Origin: Spongilla lacustris
Lineage: Eukaryota; Porifera; Demospongiae; Spongillida; Spongillidae
Reading direction: 5' to 3'
Length of the DNA stretch: 64,000 nt
NCBI GenBank assembly: GCA_949361645.1
Contig: OX442434.1
Span: forward strand, 6,958,008 to 7,022,007
Position 1 is the stretch's first letter, and every line of letters begins with the position of its first letter. Shown here piece after piece: positions 51,847-63,344 of the stretch. The notes beneath the pieces are model-generated. The model had not been told where the DNA came from and searched no databases. It was given only the letters and a program-made list of their open reading frames with translations. The position numbers were made by a program, and so were the translations under genes.

Positions 51847-54800
51847 GTAATAGTAGGGCTGTAATAGTAGGGCTGTAATAGTAGGGCTGTAATAGTAGGG
51901 CTTAAAAAAACTGAACTAATTTTTGGAAGGCTACATGTACTGGTCATATAACATTTGTTTGCATAGTTTACATACATGTACCAGTACATGTAGACATACT
52001 ACAGGTTCCATGATAGATGGTGGTGATGAACACTTAGGGAGAGAAAGGTTGAAGATGAGGAAGTAAGGCTGCCCAGGTCTTCCTAACACTATTGGAAGTG
52101 GGGCTGCCCAGGTCACCAAGGGACGAATACATACTGCCAATCACACCTTGTGCTCTGATCTGGGGTGGTGTGTGTGTCTGATGCACTACGCTAAGTCCTG
52201 TGAAGCCTGAGGTACAGAGGCACCAGTTATACTATCATGAAATAAATTCCAAAGCCATCTTTACTTAAGACCACCAACTCTGGTATATTAGTGATTGCTT
52301 TGATTGCTTGTGTGTGTTGTACATCTGTATGGCTGTACCAGTACATAAACATATGTGTGTGTGCATGTGTGTATGCATGTAGGTGTATGTGTGCATGTGT
52401 GTATGCATGTAGGTGTATGTGTGCATGTGTGTATGCATGTAGGTGTATGTGTGCATGTGTGTATGTGTGTGTGCATGCATGTGTGTATGTGTGTGTGCAT
52501 GTGTTTGTATATGTGTATGTGTGGATGTGTGTGTGCATGTGTGTACATGTATATGTGTGCATGTGTGTGCATCATATGTGTATGCATGTGCATGTATGTG
52601 TGTGCATGTGTGTGTGATGTATATGTGCATGTGTGTATATGTGTGAGTACATGTATGTGTGTGTATGGAAAGCTTTCCAATGCTACAGTGTAATTGGTGC
52701 CCTTGGTACATCTAGGGACATTGCAACAGCTTAGGAACCTTGCATATGGTGGCAGTGAATATTATTGCTAACCTATCACTACAGATTATGGCAGGGAAAG
52801 TTTACATAAGACTAGCAGCTGAATAGTGTACATGCACATGTAGCTTTCTTCACTATACTTCAAAAGGACAGCACTATCAAGCACATACATGTAGGAAGGT
52901 ATTAAAAAAGGTGGGGGATGAAAGTTAATGAACATGTCTGGGGGGGGGGGGGGGGGGGGGGGGGGGGGAGGCAGAGTGACCTGACCTATATGTTGGAATT
53001 TTTAGGATGGCATGTGGCACTCCCCTTATACATATGGTACTTAACTGGGGGGGGGGGGAGCAAAAAGATGGAGGTAATGGCCCCTATGCTTCCTGTGCCA
53101 CTGACCGTACCACCACTTCACAGGCACTGCACCATGGCACTATCTCACAAGCACTGCACCGTAACACTATGTCACAGCCATGGACTCTCAATCGTGCCAA
53201 CACAGTACATATGTCTTTGATATTATTAAACTCATAGCCACATTATAATACATCGCAGACATCAGGGGATTGATTCACTTAGTAAAAGGCCTTCCAGGGA
53301 CAAGCATGATTGCCTAATGCACTAATGCACAATGTGCTAGTGGCATGGTACTACATGTATGCTTGTGAATTAGTGATTTGGTGCTTATTGTGTAGTGTGC
53401 TGTATTTATGAAGTAGTGCTATTGTGCAGTGCCTCTAATACCATGCTATGCACGTGACATACATGTAGTGCTATTGTGCAGTGCTTGTGAAATAGTCATG
53501 GTGCAGTGACTGTGAAGTGGTGCTAAGGTCAGTGGTGTACAGTTGTAGGAAGCATGGGGGCCATTGCCACATACTTATTTTGTCGGAGTGGGGGCATTGC
53601 CCCCCCCCCCCCCCCCCTTATTCAGTACCATATAAAGGGAGTGCTACACACCATCCTAACATATCACTGTAGGTCAGGTCACTCTGCCCCCCCCCCCTCC
53701 CCCCGAACCGCCATTAATTTTCACCCTCCACCTTTTAATATCATCCTATGTGCTTGATAGTGCTGTATAGCCATGGTGCTGTGTTTGTGAAGTACATGTA
53801 GCTATGCTTCTGTGCTTGTGAAGAAAGCTGAAACAGTCAGCTCTATGTAAACCTTCCAGTTGCCATAATCTGAAGTGATAAGGGCAGCAGTAATATTCAC
53901 TGCCACCATTGCAAGGCTTCCAATGGCACTGCTCAGCATTGCTTTGCACTTTTCAACACGCATGCACACACACATGCACACACACATACACACATACCCA
54001 CACATGCACACGTGTACACATACATACACACAGCTATGGTTCTGTGCTTGTGAAGAAAGCTGACGAACAGTTTGGTAATAAGGTTAGCAATAATATTCAC
54101 TGCCACTATCCAAAGCTATGTTGCCTTTGAAGTATCAAGGGCATTTGAAAGTTTTCTTTTGGCTTTGCACTTTTCAACACACATACATACACACATACGC
54201 ACACATGCACACACATACATACACACACGCACCACAATCAGTATGTACCTGTACAGAAATGGTGTGGGAACAAGTGTACAAAAAGAAAAGGTAATAACGT
54301 AGCTGATTAATGTAACATGCAATTTTTATAGTAATAAATTATAACCATACAGTTGTACCTAAATCATTTCATTATGTGCACCTCAGAGGTGACAACAATA
54401 GGGCATTGTTGCTATGTAAACTGAGGTTATCCTAATCTGATGTTAGCTGGCTACAGCACATCACTTGTAGAGAGCTACTTGTACCAAGTTCTACTACATG
54501 TACATGTACATGTAAGTTTACATGTATGTGGCTTGGGCCTTTTGTGTCTGATGCCATAAACTTTTGCATGATGGGAGGGGAGTGGAGTGTGCTTTGGGCC
54601 CAATGCAAAAACTTTGGTTAGTGGTAGAGGCATTTACATATGATGCATAAAGTCTTGGTATTTCTTTTCTAGGGTTCAATATCAAGAGTTGCATTAAAAG
54701 TCTGTTTGGGACTGTTTCTATGGAGATGAGGCGACATATTACTCGAGGACACTCCTGTATCTATTTTTGTACTGGGGAAGAGCAGCATCAGAAACCCAAT

Positions 54801-55288
54801 GCTGAGACTGACCATCCGGAGTGTTCAACACCTCCAGGGGTATCCACCTTAGGCTCAACAAATTTACTTAAATACCCCTACATTCCACTCTACTCAGCTG
54901 GCATGCACTTCTTCATCAAGCAAACCAGGTTGGCGTGTCCAGTTCTAGCAATGGAGGCCTACAGATAATGCTGCCAGTGTTTCACTCACCCCTCTTCCAC
55001 TTCAAAAATGGGACGCCACTCGCATCTAAGAATTTCCGCTCCACCTTCCTATCCCTGGTATGGTGGAGCAATGTGGCTACAATCCAGCCAAATACAACAC
55101 TCGCATTGGTGCAGCCAGCAGGTTCTCACTGACACCGTTACATGCACTCATTGTTAGTAATAGCAATAGCAGAATTGTGTATGTTTATAATGCACATTAC
55201 ATGTTCGCACTAACCACACACTGTGTAAAGATAGGGGTTTTGGGGGGGGGGGGGCGTTTGGACCTGCTGCCAGCAAGCATTGGCATAA

Positions 55289-55323
<35 letters not shown>

Positions 55324-57538
55324 AGAGTATGCTTTTAACCTGATGCAGAGGCTTTGGCCTAGTGATAGACTGCTCAGCGCTACAGAGGGTACACATAACG
55401 CTTTTCATGAAAGCATTGGGATAGTGCTATTTCATTATTGGTGAAGCCCCACGAAGGTGCTTTGCAGTAAAATTAAGCGCTTTATGTGTAGTACTGACTC
55501 TGGCCTGACCATACACATGTATGCAGATAAAGATTCAAAATACGGCACGTACGTGCATGCAGATTTGATGTTAATCGATCTAGGTAAGGCTGAAATGCCT
55601 ACGTAGCCTAGGTCGCCAATTGCTATATAAGCGTATCAGTGTACGCGTGCCTATTAGCTTTCGCGCTTCATTCATCGAGCTGCAAGCAGGCTAAACAAAC
55701 ATGATAACCCACCACTATATAGGTCAAAAGTGGGTGTCCATGACGATCGACAACATTGTGTCCCTCCGATCTTGGCTGTCGGGACCTACGGTACTTGAGT
55801 AGTCAAGTTCCTATCGTAGTTTTGTATCAGCTGCAGGCCAGAAGCTGGCAGCAACTATATCGGGCTCTCCCTCACTTTTCGTATCAGGCCCGAAACGACT
55901 TCGCCTCACCCCCGGCCCCGGTTATTGGCAGTCTACTATATACAGGGTCTTTACGAAAGAATGCAACACTTTTGAACGAACATAATTCTTAAATAGGATT
56001 ATCAATCTAAATCAATTTATGACTGTACAATAACCATGATTAGGCAAATACCAAATGCGTTATTAAAATTTTACAGTTCAAAAGATAAAATCAAATACAT
56101 GGCAATTAATTAATTTGACACAGAAATGTACGACAACTTTTAAATAAATACAAGATTTATTATCTAAAGAATAGCTGTGAAAAATGTTAAAATATGAAAT
56201 TTAATTGGCGTTTTACTAGTTTAATATTCAAAACAACTAATCAAACTTGAAAATGCCAAAGGGCCACTACAATTGTAATTAACTTTGAGTTATAGTAACT
56301 CACCATTACATGATCCAATACACAATCAAATTGTGTTTTTTACTTCATTTAATCATGGAGTAATTAGTGATAGTTATTAAAATTAGTTACCCCATAACAG
56401 CTTCAATCTTAATACCTTTAAAGCAAATTTACGGTTTTAAATGTTAATAACTTACTATTGAACTCAGTAACTTGAAATCAGTGCTGTTCCACTGCATGCT
56501 AAGATCCTGCATTACTTATTAGTAGTTATTAAAATCAAGTATCTCTAACCATAATCTTGAATAATGTTGATAATAGAGGGCTTTGAATATTTTGATTTAT
56601 GAGGGCTTTGATACAATTACTTAACCGCTTACAATAATTTAAATCAAATGGGATTATTAGTATTTGCCTAAGTTCTGCAACACAAAAGAAATCAAGCAGT
56701 TAATTAATTTCAATCCTAAGTTATAGTGATGTAAAAGCGTTGCATTCATTCGCAAAGACCCTGTATAGTTAAGTTCAATTCATTAACTTATGCGCAGTAT
56801 TCACCATTTTGTTCAATTAATATCAATATTGGTGAACAATTCTGGCTGATACGCAGTGATATATTTTGATGAATAAATTATGCAATTTTCGAGGAAACTG
56901 ATTAACCCTGGCTCACCCACCCACATGCATCGTTCACTTACCATTGCGTACGTCCTCTGTATGCCGCGGTGGCCCTTCTGGTCATTGTGATACTTCGCGA
57001 TGATCTGGCCGAAGTCCTCCAGACATGCCACCAGCTTGTGGGAGTGCCTCGCGATCGGCGCATATCGTCCCGAGTTTCCTCTCGCCTTGGGAGCTGGTAT
57101 GGCCAGACATGCCCCGCGTAACCCATCAAGGGTACCACTCTCTCCATGCATAAAGAAGAATTCCCATTTCTTCACCCAGCGCTTGAACCGCACCGTAGCT
57201 TCGCCACCCTGCAGCGTCTCCACTATCTTTTCGTACAGCTTGTTTCTGATGACGGCGCTACCCCTTCTGAGCGTTTCCTCTGGCCAGGTATCGTCAAGAA
57301 ACTGTTGGAAAACGCGGGTGTTTTGTAGCGGAGAAGAGTAGTAACGGGAAGGTAGCGCATATTCTGGTTGGTCGTAGTATAGAGTGGAGGGTTGGTAGGG
57401 TACCATAGCCTCTGTCGCTCCGCTTGTTTCTGCATACCCCGAATAGCAGTTTGGAGGAGGGGGGTACCTCGGAATTGGGATCCTCTCTGTGGCCTCGCAG
57501 ACTGCAGCGAGCGTGTTGAGAAAGGCGGTGTGAGACAT
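49549..57538 (-). CDS. Two-exon gene: integrase-type HHCC zinc finger protein (KRBA2-like), possibly domesticated
   Basis: Exon 1 is 57538-56942 (199 codons from ATG, ends ATG|GTAAGT). Exon 2 is 49800-49549 (acceptor CTGTCTAAG; 83 codons and TGA). Both junctions are phase 0, giving 282 residues with no lesion. The protein has a Pro/Tyr-rich N-terminus, a helical region ([20 protein letters not shown]), then the integrase H2C2 finger split across the intron: [15 protein letters not shown] in exon 1 and [12 protein letters not shown] in exon 2 (H-x5-H-x28-C-x2-C). A short acidic tail ([18 protein letters not shown]) ends it where an integrase would begin its catalytic core, so there is no nuclease. 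This looks like a retroelement integrase finger kept as a small host protein. The 7.1-kb intron is filled with repeats. Splice pairing is inferred. Confidence 0.6.
49930..51480. other. Intronic sequence, no recognised feature
   Basis: Part of the long intron of the HHCC gene. Unique AT-rich DNA with no supported gene or repeat. Confidence 0.4.
51530..51845. repeat. (GT)n and (CA)n microsatellites in opposite orientation
   Basis: (CA)n at 51655-51680 is followed by two (GT)n tracts (51715-51745, 51800-51843), with GCGCGC interruptions. Confidence 0.95.
51845..51903. repeat. 15-bp tandem repeat AATAGTAGGGCTGTA, 4 units
   Basis: Four nearly identical units immediately after the (GT)n tract. 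Confidence 0.95.
52350..52675. repeat. TG-rich minisatellite with 33-bp higher-order unit
   Basis: GTGTGCATGTGTGTATGCAT plus GTAGGTGTAT repeats three times exactly (52358-52455), then decays into TGTATG/TGCATG mixtures. Cys/Val/Met and Thr/His/Ile frames are artefacts. Confidence 0.95.
52690..54060. repeat. Large imperfect inverted repeat
   Basis: Left arm, in order: GGTGGCAGTGAATATT, CACTATACTTCAAAAGG..GCACTATCAAGCACAT, GGAAGGTATTAAAAAAGGTG, poly(G), GGCAGAGTGACCTGACC. Right arm, reversed: GGTCAGGTCACTCTGCC, poly(C), CACCTTTTAATATCATCC, ATGTGCTTGATAGTGC, then AATATTCACTGCCACC. The centre is near 53300. Arms are about 400 bp. It shares parts with 39495-39740. Confidence 0.7.
53800..54310. 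repeat. Two tandem units of about 240 bp with CA-rich ends
   Basis: AGCTATGSTTCTGTGCTTGT starts both units (about 53806 and 54032). Each includes AATATTCACTGCCAC, GCTTTGCACTTTTCAACAC and a CACACATACA tail. The second unit differs internally. Confidence 0.75.
54690..55140 (+). pseudogene. Eukaryotic tyrosine-recombinase (phage-integrase-like) relic
   Basis: Frames along the plus strand read [18 protein letters not shown], then [17 protein letters not shown], then [16 protein letters not shown]. The pattern PLF.F..G.PL....F, then GY.P..YN(TH)..RIGAA(S/T) is the catalytic HxxR region of tyrosine recombinases in eukaryotic mobile elements (DIRS/Crypton-like). The HSF part before RIGAAS is lost and the frames are broken by at least two shifts and a stop. 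It lies in the HHCC gene intron. Confidence 0.6.
55236..55322. repeat. Two poly(G) tracts
   Basis: G tracts at about 55243-55254 and 55293-55322, separated by GGACCTGCTGCCAGCAAGC. They probably mark another G-run element. Confidence 0.85.
55943..56763. mobile_element. Tc1/mariner-type MITE, 821 bp, TA target
   Basis: CAGGGTCTTTACGAAAGAAT at 55943 and the inverted ATTCATTCGCAAAGACCCTG ending at 56763 form TIRs of about 28 bp. TA flanks both ends (55941-55942, 56764-56765). The interior is AT-rich and lacks a transposase. Confidence 0.85.
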
Positions 57539-57587
57539 TCTGCAACAGAAAAATGTAGCTGAATGACAGAGTGCAAAACGTTTAATA

Positions 57588-57600
57588 TCACTATATAAGT
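57588..57600 (-). promoter_or_regulatory. Candidate TATA box of the HHCC gene
   Basis: On the minus strand ACTTATATAG lies about 55 bp upstream of ATG 57538. CTGTTGCAGA just before the ATG also resembles an acceptor, so a 5' UTR intron is an alternative. Confidence 0.25.
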
Positions 57601-58167
57601 ACGGCTTTCCCGCGATTTTTGTTAGGAGGCCGGCGCGCTATGTGGGTGTGCCTATGTTTGCGTAATTTTTGGGAATATAGAATAGATCTATAGTCATGAA
57701 AGGTAGGACATCATTAGGAGGGTGCTGAGAAGAGGTGGTACTGTGAGGTCAGCCTGGACCCCTACAACTTGGTGCTGAAGGTGTTACTGATGACCTTATC
57801 TTATAATCATCATTACTTAGGTGGTGAGGCTGTCATGGCAACAGCAATACCTAGTTGATTTCATACCACTATGGATGACAATAATTGCAAACATACACAT
57901 ACAAATGATCACCATGCACCCCCCCACCCTGGGACACCATTTATCACTCATCCATAGAGGTATACTATATCTCTGTACAAATAGCCATGCACCAAAATCA
58001 TGTGATCCTACATTTTAGCTTTTTGGCTAATAGAAAGTTCCAGAGAGCTAGATTAGTGTAGATAAGCATTTGTTGACATCTGGGAGGGATTACCAAAAAT
58101 AGCATTAACCTCCCAAGGAGGGTGTTGCCTTCATTGGCATTGGATGAGTGTACATGGAGGGCATTGG

Positions 58168-58302
<135 letters not shown>

Positions 58303-58499
58303 AGGACAGGCATTTAAATGCTCACCACCCCACACCTGGGACACCATTTATTGTCATCCCATGGGGGTGTATGGTTTAATATCAATTGGAATATCCCTTG
58401 GTGGTAAGTCCATACCCAAATCATGTGGTAATACAAAGGTGCAGATATCATCAACCTCCAAGCTAAAAGGAGGGACCTTGTAACCTGTAAAGTGATTCA

Positions 58500-60410
58500 T
58501 AACCATGAATAATTATGCCAGGTCATGTATCTTGGGGAAGGAACATTCCCCAGGGATCATTCTACAGCAGTGCACACCACATAGGAGTTCCAGATGCTGG
58601 TATAAAACCCTAAGCATGTGGGACACTGTAGCGGCTCCAGAATTGTACAAATGTACAAATCAGCTGCAAACTCTTTTCGAAGGTCTGTGCCGTTCTTTGA
58701 TGTAATGCTCCATTCAAACCGCACCTACTTTTAAAAAGTGATGTCATAGTGAACATTTGTATACATGTATCTGCTGTTATTGAGTACATGTACATGTACA
58801 TGTACTGGACTATTATTGAGTAACATTAGTTGTTTACCACACGTGGCCGGTCACGTATTTTACATGTACATGTATAAAAAAACGGTCACGAGTTTCCTAA
58901 AGATATTCAAAGATTTACAAATTTTTCCAGGGTATAATTCCCAATGGTGCACGTGTATTATGCAGTTCTTCTGTTAGTACTGATGCATGTGAGTAAGTAT
59001 ATGTGTTGTGCTGTATGTATGATGCTACATAGGCCTGGTTAGATGCAAATCATGTTATGTTATTGCAAGGCGTACTGCTAGGCTTTCGTCTCGTTATTTG
59101 ATGATCCTACAGTAAGCTACAGAGTGTTTTTTCTCCTCGATATATTCAAAAAGCAAGGAAACAAGGTACAGTATGATATATAGCATCCTAGAACTAACAG
59201 TTGAGCAAGTCTATTATAGGAGCGTTCTGTAAATTTTTTCCTCCTCCAGGAGTATAGCGATTAGTATAACCTGGCAGGGAGAGTGTTCAATATTTTCTTG
59301 TTCACGATTGCTAATGCTTGCATTCTCTATCGAAGAAGTGATTGACGATCCGGATGTAGGATTGTATGCAGTATGTTATATGATGTATTCGCAATGTGCG
59401 CCTGGATCTGTATTGGTTGAGCTGCGTAGCTTTTTTTATCGTTATTTTTAACTCAGGAGGTCTCGTTATCGAGCTGTGCTCTTTGCCTTGGTCACCTCTG
59501 CTGAATTAGAACCACCTGTTGTAACATCCGAGTTGCTTCCACGTGTGTGACGGCATAATTGGCCAGATTTCACGGCTGTTTTATTGCATTGAATCGGGCC
59601 GCATAAAGTTTTCCCCTAGCAACCTCCTTAGATACCATGGATCCCCGTCACTTCCCAATGTATTACCAGCACATGGGAGTGTAGCCATGTCTCGAAACTT
59701 ATAAGGTGTATGGAGCAGTCCACTGGCTCTGATTTAATGCTTTATTTGTACTTATTCACGCGTTGTATTTCAATTATATTGCTACTCCTGCAGTTTTCCT
59801 AAGCAAATGATTAAAGAAACTAAAAGGCTTGCCAAATGATCTGCCAAATTATGCATAGCAACTGTTATGAAACCTTTTTTTAATCCGTATATTACAAATC
59901 CAATGCAGCCACCTAAAAGTCATGAAATACTCATTATTATTATTATTTTAATCATAAAATGTGTGCATTACTATATAGGTTCGTTCAGGTATCATCCCAG
60001 CTGAAATACAATACCTGTACGGCCTACAAAGAAATGAGTTAATGTATACATAAACGGTTGACGTTATAATCACCTGCAACTGCTTACTTTCTAGCTGTAG
60101 TGTTTTACTTCAGGCCTAGAAGTTACATTAATTGGTGCTTGATGGAATCGTATGTGCAAACAAGGGTAATGAAGCATGGGTTAATACCCAAATACCCTGA
60201 AAGTTTCAATACCCTGCTCCCTAGCTAAAAAGCCAAAGCCAATACACCATGTTTTTAATAAGGGTACCACATGTGAAGCCAGTATGAGCATTTTAGAGGT
60301 GGGAAAATAAATTTGGTAGAACTGTATAAAGTTGTCTATCATTTCAGTAAAACAAGAATCAAAAGGACATTTTTTTACATCAGTAACCATATTAACTTGA
60401 TATTTTTATC
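58500..60410. other. No supported gene
   Basis: Contains TACATGTA clusters (58787-58806, 58860-58875), a possible remnant AAGCAAGGAAACAAGG at 59150 resembling the fold-back family, and a coding-like patch (59310-59420, SIEEVIDDPDVGLYAV; 59636-59685, MDPRHFPMYYQHMGV) without an identifiable family. Confidence 0.4.
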
Positions 60411-60416
60411 ATACAT

Positions 60417-61890
60417 GCATGAAGGATGAGGGTGATGTGGGGAACGGTGAGGGTGATGTGTGGAGGGGGAGGGTGATGTGTGGAAGGATGAGAGTGATGT
60501 GTGGAGGATGTGTGGAAGGTGAGGGTGATGTGTGGAAGGATGAGGGTGATGTGTGAGGGGAGGGTGATGTGTGGAAGGATGAGAGTGATGTGTGGAGGAT
60601 GTGTGGAAGGTGAGGGTGATGTGTGGAAGGATGAGGGTGATGTGTGAGGGGAGGGTGATGTGTGAGGGGAGGGTGATGTGTGGAAGGATGAGAGTGATGT
60701 GTGGAGGATGTGTGGAAGGTGAGGGTGATGTGTGGAAGGATGAGGGTGATGTGTGAGGGGAGGGTGATGTGTGGAAGGATGAGAGTGATGTGTGGAGGAT
60801 GTGTGGAAGGTGAGGGTGATGTGTGGAAGGGTGAGAGTGATGTGTAGAAGGGTGAGGGTGATGTGATGTGTGGAGGGTGAGGTGATGTGTGGAGGTTGAG
60901 GATGATGTGTGGAGGGTGAGAGTGATGTGTGGAAGGGTGAGAGTGATGTGTAGAAGGGTGAGGGTGATGTGATGTGTGGAGGGTGAGGTGATGTGTGGAG
61001 GTTGAGGATGTGTGGAGGGTGAGAGTGATGTGTGGAAGGGTGAGAGTGATGTGTAGAAGGGTGAGGGTGATGTGAAGTGTGGAGGGTGAGTGATGTGTGG
61101 AAGGGTGAGAGTGATGTGTAGAAGGGTGAGGGTGATGTGAAGTGTGGAGGGTGAGAGTGATGTGTGGAGGTTGAGGATGTGTGGAGGGTGAGAGTGATGT
61201 GTGGAAGGGTGAGAGTGATGTGTAGAAGGGTGAGGGTGATGTGATGTGTGGAGGGTGAGGTGATGTGTGGAGGTTGAGGATGATGTTTGGAGGGTGAGAG
61301 TGATGTGTGGAAGGGTGAGAGTGATGTGTAGAAGGGTGAGGGTGATGTGATGTGTGGAGGGTGAGGTGATGTGTGGAGGTTGAGGATGTGTGGAGGGTGA
61401 GAGTGATGTGTGGAAGGGTGAGGGTGATGTGATGTGTGGAGGGTGAGGTGATGTGTGGAGGTTGAGGATGATGTGTGGAGGGTGAGAGTGATGTGTAGAA
61501 GGGTGAGGGTGATGTGATGTGTGGAGGTTGAGGATGATGTGTGGAGGGTGAGAGTGATGTGTGGAAGGGTGAGAGTGATGTGTAGAAGGGTGAGGGTGAT
61601 GTGATGTGTGGAGGTTGAGGATGATGTGTGGAGGGTGAGAGTGATGTGTGGAGGGTGAGGGTGATGTGTGGAGGGGTGAGGGTGATGTGTGGAGGGTGAG
61701 GGTGATGTGTGGAGGGGGTAATTTGTGGAGGGTGAGGGTGATGTGTGGAGGTGTGAAGGTGATGTGTAGAAGGATGAGGGTGATGTGTGGAGGTGTGAGG
61801 ATGATGTGTAGAAGGATGAGGGTGATGTGTGGATGGTGGGGTGAGGTGTGGATGGTGAGGGTGAAGTGTGAAAGGATGAAGGTGATGTGT
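60417..61890. repeat. Minisatellite of 20-25-bp units, GTGATGTGTGGAAGGGTGAG
   Basis: About 1.5 kb of GTGATGTGTGGARGGTGAG variants organised in higher-order blocks (e.g. the block with GTGATGTGATGTGTGGAGGG recurs five or more times). A 514-codon minus frame and a 96-codon plus frame are open only because the repeat has no stops. Confidence 0.97.
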
Positions 61891-61924
61891 GTGCCAGTGA
61901 ATATGTTTTCTGTGTGTGTGGGTG

Positions 61925-62078
61925 TTATGAGTCAGTAGCCTCAATATGAGCAAGTAGCCTTAGTATTAGTATGAGCAAATATTACATGAGCTGTCAACCA
62001 GTATCCTTAGTATGAGCAATTTGTATGGTGTATGTGTGTGTCTTTGTGTGTTTGTGTGTGCCAGTGAATAAGTATATG

Positions 62079-62129
<51 letters not shown>

Positions 62130-62380
62130 GGTATGAGCTAGTATCTTAGTATGAGCCAGTATTCTTGAATTTGATACTTACTATGAGCCAGTTGCTTTAG
62201 TGGGAGCCAGTAGCCTTGGTGACCAGTATCCCACTTTCGTATGAGCAAATATTCTTAGTATGAGCCATGAGCCAGTATCCTTAGTATCATGCAGTATGAA
62301 CCAGTAGCCTTAGTATGAGCCAGTATGAGCCTGGTACATAAGCCAGTATGAGCCTTGTATGAGCCAGTAGCCTCATTTTT
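61925..62380. repeat. Degenerate repeat, TATGAGCCAGTAGCCTTAG
   Basis: Ten or more diverged copies of a unit of about 20 bp, interrupted by a (GT)n tract at 62083-62127. Confidence 0.8.
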
Positions 62381-62899
62381 AACATTCAATAAATGGTTTC
62401 TTCTTCCCCAGCCTCTGTGACAGCACAATTACTGCATAGCCTTGTAAAAAGGTCTGCATGTTCCTCAATTATGTGACTATACGGTACAAGCAAACGGCTA
62501 CGCTCAGCTCAAACTACGCGAAAGTCAACATATTTTGCCATATTATAGAATACGAGAAAAAACATTCATTATACCTGATAATTTTGTACGTGTTGAATAA
62601 TGACACAGGAACGCGAATATGTAGGTAAAATCGCTGGGAAAACTGCAGGAAGCTGAAAAAGTGACCTTTTATGCACACCACTCTAATCGCTCGTTGTAAA
62701 CGTAACACAACTAATACGTGCGCAGTAGACAGGAACCAAAAACTGAAGTTGCGTGTTTGGCACACGAAATCCATCTAGGACTGCCCCACAACATGCTACT
62801 TGCCAAACCTTATACACTGCCACCCGATACCAGACACATCGAGCTTTTCGAAGCATACAAGGTTGCTAGGCTGGTTGCTAAGAGGATGTAAACTAATAC

Positions 62900-63340
62900 C
62901 GTAAAATTCTATTTATAAACTAGGTTTCCAGCCGCAAACAGCCGTGATTACAAACGCTTTCTGCAGTTCCCAGGTAGCATTTCGTTTTATGTACATTAAC
63001 ATTCCTCTGTCAAACACAGACTTGTTCTCGTTCAAATCGCTGCTAGTTGTGCATATAACTTTGAGTTCAGGAGATTTCAGTTCTTGACATGAGAAATGCG
63101 TGTAGTTTATCATTTGCCTTCGCGCTGCTTGATCTTGTGCCTTTTCCAGTTGAAGAACTGGAGACTCCTTCAAAACTACTCGCTTGTTCTAACAAGGCTG
63201 ACATGTCTCGCTTCCGTCGCTTAACACAGTAGGACGCTCGTAGGTCTAGTTGCTTGTTTGGCTCAGAAAAGAACTTGTAGACAAAGAAGCTTTCGATGAC
63301 ATCATTCGCAATTCCAGATACAACACACCTCAAGGGTATG
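62900..63340 (-). CDS. Unrecognised minus-strand coding-like region
   Basis: Two overlapping frames read MRCVVSGIANDVIESFFVYK, ASYCVKRRKRDMSALLEQAS (63333-63067) and MKESPVLQLEKAQDQAARRQ (63173-62913). The segments look protein-like, but they need a frame change to join and no family is recognised. The window ends 660 bp further on, so the gene could continue outside. Confidence 0.3.
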
Positions 63341-63344
63341 AATT

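Noticed and set aside
60409..61953. 514-codon minus-strand open frame
   Set aside because: It lies wholly in a minisatellite; composition is only His/Pro/Ser/Thr/Leu, and frames on both strands are open for the same reason.
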